From Methanobacteriaceae archaeon (GTDB taxonomy: Archaea > Methanobacteriota > Methanobacteria > Methanobacteriales > Methanobacteriaceae), in NCBI GenBank assembly GCA_900769095.1, contig CAAGFH010000233.1, forward strand, positions 1 to 19,042: a DNA stretch of 19,042 bases, in the 5' to 3' direction. The translations under genes were made by a program, and so were the position numbers. A model generated the notes under the pieces. The model worked only from the letters and a program-made list of their open reading frames with translations, made no database searches and had not been told where the DNA came from. Below are positions 8,272 through 14,580 of the stretch, piece after piece; the stretch's first letter is position 1; each line of letters opens with the position of its first letter.

Positions 8272-8280
8272 ATTTATTAA
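8272..8280 (+). promoter_or_regulatory. Possible TATA box for tpiA-pgk
   Basis: ATTTATTAA lies about 50 bases before the tpiA ATG, which would place the transcription start near 8300-8305 and leave a leader of about 25-30 bases. The whole gap 8164-8329 is AT-rich, so the choice is tentative. Confidence 0.35.
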
Positions 8281-8329
8281 TGGTGTTAATCAAATATTAA
8301 TAATAACTAATTAATTATATGGGATTATT

Positions 8330-8998
8330 ATGGATACACCAATTGTGATATTAAACTATAAAACTTATTTAGAATCAAGCGGTAAGAAAGCTTTAGACCT
8401 TGCAAAGGACTTGGAAAGTGTTGCTAGTGAAACTGGAATTACTATGGTTGCATCTCCACAAGCAGTTGATATTTACAGAATAAAACAAGAAACTTCACTT
8501 CCTATTTTTGCTCAACATATTGATCCTATCTTACCTGGTGGACACACTGGTTCCAATTTGATTGAAACATTAGTTGAAGCAGGTATCTGTGGAACTTTAA
8601 TTAACCATTCTGAAAATAGAATGAAATTAGCAGATATTGCTGAAGTTGTAAAAATGTGTGTGGAACATAATATTGAATCCTGTGTATGTACCAATAATAT
8701 TGAAACTTCCAAAGCAGTTGCTGCTCTTAACCCTGTTGCTGTAGCAGTTGAACCTCCTGAACTTATTGGAACTGGAATTCCAGTATCTCAGGCTCAACCT
8801 GAAGTTGTTGAAGACACTGTTAACGAAGTTAAAGCAATAAACAAAGACATTAAAGTTTTATGTGGTGCGGGAATCACTACTGGTGATGATATGAAAGCAG
8901 CTATGGATTTAGGCGCTGATGGAGTATTACTTGCTTCAGGTATTATTAAAGCAGAAAGTCCAAAAGATGCTTTACTTGATTTGGTAAGTAAATTATAG
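8330..8998 (+). CDS. tpiA: Triosephosphate isomerase, archaeal type
   Basis: 222 residues. The length fits the short archaeal TIM class (bacterial enzymes have about 250) that interconverts dihydroxyacetone phosphate and glyceraldehyde 3-phosphate. Active-site residues visible are N9 and K11 (ILNYKTY), H93 (LINHSENR) and E141 (VAVEPPELIGTG, with the mobile loop following). The phosphate-binding GAGIT and GADGVLLASGI segments are near the C-terminus. GGGATT just upstream of the ATG may act as a weak ribosome site. The stop is 9 bases before pgk, so the two genes are probably one operon. Confidence 0.95.
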   Translation: MDTPIVILNYKTYLESSGKKALDLAKDLESVASETGITMVASPQAVDIYRIKQETSLPIFAQHIDPILPGGHTGSNLIETLVEAGICGTLINHSENRMKLADIAEVVKMCVEHNIESCVCTNNIETSKAVAALNPVAVAVEPPELIGTGIPVSQAQPEVVEDTVNEVKAINKDIKVLCGAGITTGDDMKAAMDLGADGVLLASGIIKAESPKDALLDLVSKL

Positions 8999-9007
8999 AG
9001 TGAGAAA

Positions 9008-10222
9008 ATGGCTGAATTTAAAACAATTGATGATTTTGATATTGAAGAAAAAACAGTTCTTGTAAGAGTTGATATTAACTCTCCTGTTGACCCAAGTACT
9101 GGAATTATTTTAGATGATACTAGATTAAAATTACACGCACAAACAATTAAGGAATTATCCAAAAGAGGTGCTAAAGTTGTGCTTCTTGCACACCAAAGCC
9201 GTCCGGGTAAAAAGGATTTCACAACATTATCTCAACATGCGGATGCTTTATCAGACATTTTAAACTTAAGAGTCAAATACATTGATTCATTATTCTCAAG
9301 TGCTGCAAAAGAAGCTATTCGTGATTTAAAACCTCATGAAATTCTTTTACTTGAAAATGCACGTTTCTTTTCAGAAGAATCACTTTCAAGAACTCCTGAA
9401 GAACAGTCAAAAACATTGCTTGTAAGACATTTGTCTCCATTAATTGACTACTTTGTAAATGATGCATTTGCTGCAGCTCACAGATCTCAGGCATCCTTAG
9501 TTGGTTTTACTGTTAACACTCCATCTGCAGCAGGTCGTGTAATGGAAAAAGAATTAACTGTAATTCAAGATGCTTTAGATAATGTGGAACACCCATGTGT
9601 ATTCTTACTTGGTGGAATGAAACCTGATGATTCTATTGATGTAATGGAAAACGTATTAAGCAATGGAACTGCAGATTCTATTTTAACAACAGGTATTGTT
9701 GGTAATATTGTTTTATGGGCATCTGGTGCGGATATTGGTCAAGTTAACAGAGATTTCATTATAAGCAGAGGATATGAAGATATGGTTGAAAAATCCAAAG
9801 ATTTAATTGAAAGATTTGGAGACAAAGTCAAATATCCTATAGACGTTGCTTGTGAAATTGATGGTAAAAGAGTAGATATTGCCTCTGATGAAATCCCAAA
9901 TGAAGCTATTTTCGATATTGGTGTAAAAACAATCTCATATTACGCAAAAGAAATCAGAGATGCAAAAACAATCTTTGCTAACGGTCCTGCTGGTGTATTT
10001 GAAGATCCTCAATTTGCAATGGGAACTGAAGACTTAATTAATGCAATTGCAAAATCTGATGGTTTTTCAATTATTGGTGGTGGACATATTGCGGCTGCTA
10101 CCGCTGGACTTGGTTGTGAAGACCAAATGAGTCATGTAAGTAGTGGTGGTGGAGCTTGTATCAGTATGTTAGCTGGTAAAAAGTTAGCTGCTGTAGAAGC
10201 ACTTAAAAACAGTAAAAAATAA
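9008..10222 (+). CDS. pgk: Phosphoglycerate kinase
   Basis: 404 residues. It transfers phosphate between 1,3-bisphosphoglycerate and ADP, and in methanogens runs mainly toward gluconeogenesis. N-terminal substrate-binding motifs are VLVRVDINSPVD (17-28), DDTRL (36-40) and LLAHQSRPG (59-67). The C-terminal nucleotide domain shows FLLGGMKPDDS, FANGPAGVFE (NGPAG starts at 325) and IIGGGHIAAATAG (from 355). The archaeal family is usually 395-415 residues, so it is complete. GAGTGA lies 6-11 bases before the ATG. It is the second gene of the tpiA-pgk pair and converges with thiE. Confidence 0.96.
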   Translation: MAEFKTIDDFDIEEKTVLVRVDINSPVDPSTGIILDDTRLKLHAQTIKELSKRGAKVVLLAHQSRPGKKDFTTLSQHADALSDILNLRVKYIDSLFSSAAKEAIRDLKPHEILLLENARFFSEESLSRTPEEQSKTLLVRHLSPLIDYFVNDAFAAAHRSQASLVGFTVNTPSAAGRVMEKELTVIQDALDNVEHPCVFLLGGMKPDDSIDVMENVLSNGTADSILTTGIVGNIVLWASGADIGQVNRDFIISRGYEDMVEKSKDLIERFGDKVKYPIDVACEIDGKRVDIASDEIPNEAIFDIGVKTISYYAKEIRDAKTIFANGPAGVFEDPQFAMGTEDLINAIAKSDGFSIIGGGHIAAATAGLGCEDQMSHVSSGGGACISMLAGKKLAAVEALKNSKK

Positions 10223-10256
10223 CTTTTTTACTTTTTCTTTTTTTTAAAAAAATAAA
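10223..10256. terminator. T/A tract between convergent pgk and thiE
   Basis: The 35-base gap holds three T runs on the + strand (10224-10229, 10232-10236, 10238-10245) followed at once by an A7 run (10246-10252). The T8-A7 junction is self-complementary and supplies an oligo-T tract on either strand, so it could end both converging transcripts. Confidence 0.55.
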
Positions 10257-10257
10257 A

Positions 10258-10878
10258 TCAACTATTAAAAATATTTAATAGCTCTTGTGATGCTTTTTTT
10301 GGATTTTTAGCACTCATTATTGCACTTACGACAGATAATCCTGAAATTCCAGTATCAATTAATTCTGACGCATTTTCAATTGTTATTCCACCAATTGCAA
10401 CAACTGGTATGTCAATTGAATCAACAATTTCTTTTAATTCCTGTTTTGTAACTGATGGAGCATCATCTTTGGTGGTAGTTGGAAATACAGCGCCGGTTCC
10501 AATATAATCTGCACCATCTTTTTGTGCTTTTTGTGCTTCTGGAATTGTTGATGCAGATATTCCTAAAATTTTATCTTTACCAATTAATTTTCTTGCAACA
10601 TCACATGGCATGTCACTTTGACCAACGTGCACGCCATCTGCATCAATAGCTAGTGCTATATCAATTCTGTCGTTAATAATTAAAGGTACATTATATTTTG
10701 ATGTAATTTCCTTAACTCTCAAAGCTAAATTATAAAAGTCAAGTGTGTTTGCAGTTTTTTCTCTAAGTTGAACTACACTAACTCCACCTTTTATACCATC
10801 TTCTATTGTTTTTAGGAATTTTTCAACATCATCACTGTTGTCTGTTACAAGGTAAAGGGATAAATCTATAGAATTCAT
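10258..10878 (-). CDS. thiE: Thiamine-phosphate synthase
   Basis: 206 residues. It joins hydroxymethylpyrimidine diphosphate and hydroxyethylthiazole phosphate to thiamine phosphate. Motifs of the TIM-barrel family are VVQLREK (35-41, pyrophosphate binding), PLIINDRIDIA (65-75), ADGVHVGQSD (80-89), GTGAVFPTTTK and the C-terminal VVAIGGIT. The ATG overlaps the thiM stop in an ATGA (10875-10878), indicating translational coupling. Thiamine diphosphate is the cofactor of the Kor complex encoded nearby, though linkage alone does not show co-regulation. Confidence 0.95.
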   Translation of the reverse strand: MNSIDLSLYLVTDNSDDVEKFLKTIEDGIKGGVSVVQLREKTANTLDFYNLALRVKEITSKYNVPLIINDRIDIALAIDADGVHVGQSDMPCDVARKLIGKDKILGISASTIPEAQKAQKDGADYIGTGAVFPTTTKDDAPSVTKQELKEIVDSIDIPVVAIGGITIENASELIDTGISGLSVVSAIMSAKNPKKASQELLNIFNS

Positions 10879-11741
10879 AATATCTTGATATTTGCTTTAT
10901 TAATTAAGCTAGTGCTATTTGTTTGGTATAAGTAATCAATTAAGTATGCTCTAAATGATCCTGTACCTTCATCTTTTTCGTCTACTTTTGCTCTTGCTTT
11001 TTCACCAGCAATATTCATTGCTAAAATTGCAACTAAACAACCTTCAAGAGGTGTTGTACTTCCAATACAGGTACCAACAATTGAGGATAACATACATCCA
11101 CTACCTGTTATTAATGGCATCATTTCATCTCCATTGTCAATAGCTATTGTTAGTTTTCCATCGCTTAAAATGTCAATTGGTCCACTAGCTAGTATTGTGG
11201 TATTTAATTTTGAAGCTAATGCGCAAATTATTTCTCCATTTGCTTTTAAATTTTCTGGTGTAATGATATCTGCTTCGTTTACATCAACACCTTTAGCAGC
11301 ATTACTTTCATCTAAAACATTTGCTAATTTTGCAATTGCTTTGATTTCGCTGATGTTTCCTCTAATTGCAGAAATATTATATTTTTCAATTAAATCCATT
11401 GTTACTTTATTTCTTAGCTGTGTTACTCCTACTCCTACAGGATCTAAAATAATTGGAGTGTTGGTTTTATCTGCAGTTTCACAGCTTATTTCCATAGCTT
11501 CAATTTGGGTTTTGCTTAATTTTCCAATATTGATTACTAATGCGTCACTTATACTTACAACTTCTTCTAGTTCTTCTGCATCTTCTGCCATGAATGGTGA
11601 ACCTCCAATTGCAAGAATAGCATTAGCACAATCATTAATTGTAACTGAATTAGTGATACAATGAGTTAATGCATTTTTTTGTTTGATTTTTGTTAAATTT
11701 TTTTCAATATTATTTAATAATTCAGTTTCGTTATTTGTCAT
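10875..11741 (-). CDS. thiM: Hydroxyethylthiazole kinase
   Basis: 288 residues. It phosphorylates hydroxyethylthiazole for the thiamine salvage route; the product is the substrate of ThiE. Motifs are THCITNSVTINDCANAILAIGGSP (26-49), the ribokinase-like PIILDPVGVG (96-105), AIRGN (125-129) and the anion-hole/catalytic segment TGSGCMLSS (212-220) with C216, where relatives usually have GTGC. The upstream 90 bases hold no thi-box pattern of a TPP riboswitch. Divergent from the tRNA genes. Confidence 0.94.
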   Translation of the reverse strand: MTNNETELLNNIEKNLTKIKQKNALTHCITNSVTINDCANAILAIGGSPFMAEDAEELEEVVSISDALVINIGKLSKTQIEAMEISCETADKTNTPIILDPVGVGVTQLRNKVTMDLIEKYNISAIRGNISEIKAIAKLANVLDESNAAKGVDVNEADIITPENLKANGEIICALASKLNTTILASGPIDILSDGKLTIAIDNGDEMMPLITGSGCMLSSIVGTCIGSTTPLEGCLVAILAMNIAGEKARAKVDEKDEGTGSFRAYLIDYLYQTNSTSLINKANIKIL

Positions 11742-11858
11742 GATTATTAATTATAAAATTTTTGTTATTTAAATTTTATTGAGAATTTATTTGTTTTATA
11801 GTAAACTATTTAAGTGACTTTTAACATATTTAATTTTGTTCTATAATGTAGGATTATT

Positions 11859-11932
<74 letters not shown>

Positions 11933-11956
11933 TCAATTTTATATTGTTGACAAAAT

Positions 11957-11979
11957 TTTTTCATCTATGTGGTGAAAAA
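11957..11979. repeat. Inverted repeat upstream of the tRNA-Pro promoter
   Basis: TTTTTCATC (11957-11965) and GGTGAAAAA (11971-11979) form a 9-bp stem with one G-T pair and a 5-base loop. It ends 8 bases before the TATA box at 11988 and begins 25 bases after tRNA-Thr. It may be a terminator for tRNA-Thr or an operator for the next promoter. Confidence 0.6.
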
Positions 11980-11997
11980 CCAAAACCTTTATATACT
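11980..11997 (+). promoter_or_regulatory. Promoter (BRE + TATA) of the tRNA-Pro/tRNA-Tyr unit
   Basis: CCAAAACC followed by TTTATATACT is a near-consensus methanogen stable-RNA promoter: an A-rich BRE and TTTATATA. It lies about 55 bases before tRNA-Pro, leaving about 30 bases of 5' leader to be removed by RNase P. Confidence 0.75.
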
Positions 11998-12050
11998 ACT
12001 TCGTATATACTTATAATTAGTATGTTATCTGCATACATTATTATGTGTGT

Positions 12051-12125
<75 letters not shown>

Positions 12126-12129
12126 TTTA

Positions 12130-12203
<74 letters not shown>

Positions 12204-12240
12204 TTTTTCAGTTATTAATTTGAAATCATATTAAAATTTT

Positions 12241-12260
12241 GGAAAAAAATATGTTTTTCC
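12241..12260. repeat. Inverted repeat upstream of the tRNA-Asp promoter
   Basis: GGAAAAA (12241-12247) and TTTTTCC (12254-12260) form a perfect 7-bp stem with a 6-base loop. The right arm ends 6 bases before TTTATATA at 12267. It resembles the dyad at 11957-11979 in having A5/T5 arms and the same placement. Confidence 0.6.
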
Positions 12261-12276
12261 GAAACCTTTATATATG
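12261..12276 (+). promoter_or_regulatory. Promoter (BRE + TATA) of the tRNA-Asp/tRNA-Lys unit
   Basis: CCGAAACC (12259-12266) and TTTATATATG (12267-12276) match the methanogen stable-RNA promoter closely. The tRNA-Asp gene starts 53 bases after the box. The same transcript could extend through tRNA-Lys into rpoH. Confidence 0.8.
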
Positions 12277-12328
12277 ATGAGAAACATAATAATTGAATAG
12301 TGTACTGTTATACTGTTTGAGATTCTAT

Positions 12329-12400
12329 GCCCTGGTGGTGTAGGGGCTATCATGTGGGCCTGTCGAGCCCGCGACTCGGGTTCAAATCCCGGCCAGGGCG
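12329..12400 (+). tRNA. tRNA-Asp (anticodon GTC)
   Basis: Acceptor GCCCTGG (12329-12335) pairs with CCAGGGC (12393-12399), discriminator G. Stem TGGGC/GCCCG encloses CTGTCGA, anticodon GTC at 12362-12364. No intron and no encoded CCA. Confidence 0.94.
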
Positions 12401-12434
12401 CTCCTGAAACTTAAATGGTGTTAACTTATCTCAT

Positions 12435-12508
<74 letters not shown>

Positions 12509-12552
12509 TTTCTAATTTTATATTTTAACTTTTCTATCTGGAGGAAATTATT

Positions 12553-12789
12553 TTGAGTGAATTTGATATTCAAAAACATATGCTTGTACCAAAGCATGAA
12601 ATCATGACTGAAGATGAGATTTTAACTGAATTTGGTGATGTTGATTATAATTTTAAGAATCTTCCTAAAATTAAAGTTGATGATCCTGTTGCAGATTCAA
12701 TTGGTGCAAGACCTGGTGATGTTTTAAGAATAACTCGTGAAAGTCAAACTGCGGGTGTTTTTGTCACTTATAGGATTGTTGAACAATAA
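12553..12789 (+). CDS. rpoH: DNA-directed RNA polymerase subunit H
   Basis: 78 residues, the usual archaeal length; the homolog of the C-terminal domain of eukaryotic Rpb5, in the jaw that contacts downstream DNA. The sequence shows IQKHMLVPKHEIMTEDE, a glycine-poor middle, and the conserved DPVADSIGARPGDVLRITRESQTAG with a VTYRIV ending. The start is TTG at 12553 with GGAGG 8 bases upstream. It precedes the large subunit genes as in other Euryarchaeota, but is separated from rpoB'' by about 230 bases that carry a separate promoter. Confidence 0.95.
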   Translation: MSEFDIQKHMLVPKHEIMTEDEILTEFGDVDYNFKNLPKIKVDDPVADSIGARPGDVLRITRESQTAGVFVTYRIVEQ

Positions 12790-12810
12790 TATAGATTAGA
12801 ATTAGTGAAG

Positions 12811-12820
12811 TTTATATATT
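12811..12820 (+). promoter_or_regulatory. TATA box for the rpoB''-B'-A' operon
   Basis: GAAG followed by TTTATATATT is a strong TATA box 198 bases before the rpoB'' start. Transcription would begin near 12845 and give a leader of about 170 bases. The remainder of the gap (12790-13018) holds a hairpin (12887-12908) and a T-rich stretch; no convincing gene is seen there. Confidence 0.65.
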
Positions 12821-12886
12821 TAATTTCTGTATTTTTTTTGTTTTTTAGAAATTCATTTATAATAAATTTGAACTTAGTTTGAGAGG

Positions 12887-12908
12887 AATTATCTTAAAAG
12901 AGATAGTT
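12887..12908 (+). other. Hairpin in the rpoB'' leader
   Basis: AATTATCT (12887-12894) can pair with AGATAGTT (12901-12908), 8 bp with one G-T pair and a 6-base loop TAAAAG. It sits in the proposed 5' leader and is followed directly by AGGAG (12909-12913) without a good start codon. It may be an RNA regulatory element or chance. Confidence 0.3.
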
Positions 12909-13018
12909 AGGAGTAAATTAAGAATAATGATTAAATGATTTAGTTATTAGGTTTTCCTTTTTATTTATTTTTATTTAGTTTATTATTTTTATTGCGTTTA
13001 TATAATTGGAGGATGTTC

Positions 13019-14575
13019 ATGACAGTGAATAATTGGAAATTAGTTGATGCATTTTTCGATAAATATGATTTAGTCGACCATCATATAAAATCCTACAATG
13101 ATTTTGTAAATAATAGGATTCAAAATATTATTGATATTACTGACCCTATTTCCTTAGATGATGGTAAATACACTTTAAAGACTGGGAAAATACGCATTGA
13201 AAAACCATCTAACAAAGAAGCTGATGGTTCTAGAAGCATTATTGACCCTACTGAAGCAAGACTTAGGAATTTAAATTATTCTGCAGATATGTATCTTGAA
13301 ATGGCATTAAATGAAGAAGGAGAAGATAATCCGTTAGAAGAAGTATACATTGGTGAATTACCAGTTATGCTTAAATCTGATATTTGTCATCTTAATGGTC
13401 TTAGTGATGAAGAATTAATTAAAAAACACGAAGACCCTCAAGATTTAGGAGGATATTTCATTGTAAACGGTTCTGAAAGAGCTGTTGTTACTATGGAAGA
13501 AATTGCACCGAATAAAATTATTCTTGAACGTATTGATGAAGTTGAAGACAGACATGCAAAAGCTGTTGTAACTTCTATTAAAAGTGGTTTCAAAGCTAGA
13601 ATTACTTTAGAATACAAAAAACCACGTAAAAACAAAGCGTTTTTAAGAATTTCATTCCCATACCTTCCTGGAGAAATTCCATTAGTTATTTTGTTAAGAG
13701 CACTTGGTTTATCCACTGATCAAGAAATAATTACTGCTATTTCCGATGATAATAACTTCCAAATGATGATTGCGGATGATATTCAAGTTTCTTCTGAAGA
13801 ATTGAATAACTTCATTGACCAATCCATCATTAGAAATGGGGATAAAGATGAAGTAAGACAACACTTACAAGATGCTGCTATCAAATACATCGGTAACAGA
13901 GTAGCTAAAAACATGCCTAAAGATTACCGTTATAAACGTGCTAAAGACGTAATCAATCGTTATTTATTACCTCACATGGGTATTGAGGAAGATAAATGTC
14001 ACGATAAAGCGATTTATCTTGCTGAAATGACTGAAATGTTATTAGAAGTTATCGAAGAAAAAAGAGATCCACACGATAAGGACCACTACACTAACAAAAG
14101 ACTTAGAGTATCTGGTGACTTAATGGAAGATTTATTCAGAGTTGCTTTTACTAACTTAACCAGAGATATGAGTTATCAACTTGAAAGAAGTCTTTCACGT
14201 GGTAAAGAACTTTCTATTAAACAAGCTGTTCGTAGTGATGTTTTAACTGAAAATATTAAACATGCTATTGCTACCGGTAATTGGGTAGGTGGAAGAGCTG
14301 GGGTTAGTCAGTTATTAGATAGAACAAGTTACATGGGAACCCTTTCTCATTTAAGACGTGTTGTATCTCCTTTAACCAGAAGTCAACCTCACTTCGAAGC
14401 AAGAGATTTGCACCCAACTCAATTTGGTAAAATATGTCCAAACGAAACTCCAGAGGGACCTAACTGTGGTTTGGTAAAGAACTTAGCATTATTATGTAAT
14501 ATTTCAGAAGGTTCTGACGATCAAGAAATTATCGATGTCATTGAACAAATGGACGGAATTGAAATAAGGAGGTGA
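13019..14575 (+). CDS. rpoB2: DNA-directed RNA polymerase subunit B'' (N-terminal half of B)
   Basis: 518 residues. It corresponds to the N-terminal part of bacterial beta/Rpb2 (protrusion, lobe and the fork region). Landmarks are the start WKLVDAFFDKYDLVDHHIKS, GGYFIVNGSERAVVTMEEIAPN (beta-type fork/protrusion motif), LRVSGDLMEDLFRV, ATGNWVGGRAGVSQLLDR, and SQPHFEARDLHPTQFGKICP followed by NETPEGPNCGLVKNLAL. The ATG at 13019 is chosen because TTGGAGGAT (13006-13014) is a strong ribosome site for it. An in-frame TTG at 12992 and ATG at 13013 lie before or within that site. Its stop lies inside the ribosome site of rpoB'. Confidence 0.95.
   Translation: MTVNNWKLVDAFFDKYDLVDHHIKSYNDFVNNRIQNIIDITDPISLDDGKYTLKTGKIRIEKPSNKEADGSRSIIDPTEARLRNLNYSADMYLEMALNEEGEDNPLEEVYIGELPVMLKSDICHLNGLSDEELIKKHEDPQDLGGYFIVNGSERAVVTMEEIAPNKIILERIDEVEDRHAKAVVTSIKSGFKARITLEYKKPRKNKAFLRISFPYLPGEIPLVILLRALGLSTDQEIITAISDDNNFQMMIADDIQVSSEELNNFIDQSIIRNGDKDEVRQHLQDAAIKYIGNRVAKNMPKDYRYKRAKDVINRYLLPHMGIEEDKCHDKAIYLAEMTEMLLEVIEEKRDPHDKDHYTNKRLRVSGDLMEDLFRVAFTNLTRDMSYQLERSLSRGKELSIKQAVRSDVLTENIKHAIATGNWVGGRAGVSQLLDRTSYMGTLSHLRRVVSPLTRSQPHFEARDLHPTQFGKICPNETPEGPNCGLVKNLALLCNISEGSDDQEIIDVIEQMDGIEIRR
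14567..14575 (+). promoter_or_regulatory. Ribosome binding site of rpoB' overlapping the rpoB'' stop
   Basis: AGGAGGTGA is nearly fully complementary to the archaeal 16S 3' end and includes the rpoB'' stop TGA (14573-14575). It points to TTG 14581 as the rpoB' start and suggests coupled translation of B'' and B'. Confidence 0.8.
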
Positions 14576-14580
14576 AATGT

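Noticed and set aside
8794..9222. 142-codon open frame on the - strand
   Set aside because: It is antisense to the end of tpiA and the start of pgk, both well supported; no ribosome site or family motif.
11134..11664. 176-codon open frame on the + strand
   Set aside because: It lies entirely opposite thiM, which has clear family motifs; the frame is a shadow of AT-rich codon use.
11742..11830. Possible TPP riboswitch upstream of thiM
   Set aside because: The gap is AT-rich without the conserved CTGAGA or thi-box-like blocks.
12879..12938. 19-codon TTG frame in the rpoB'' leader (RGIILKEIVRSKLRIMIK)
   Set aside because: No ribosome site precedes it, it overlaps the hairpin arm and there is no conservation evidence; kept only as part of the leader.
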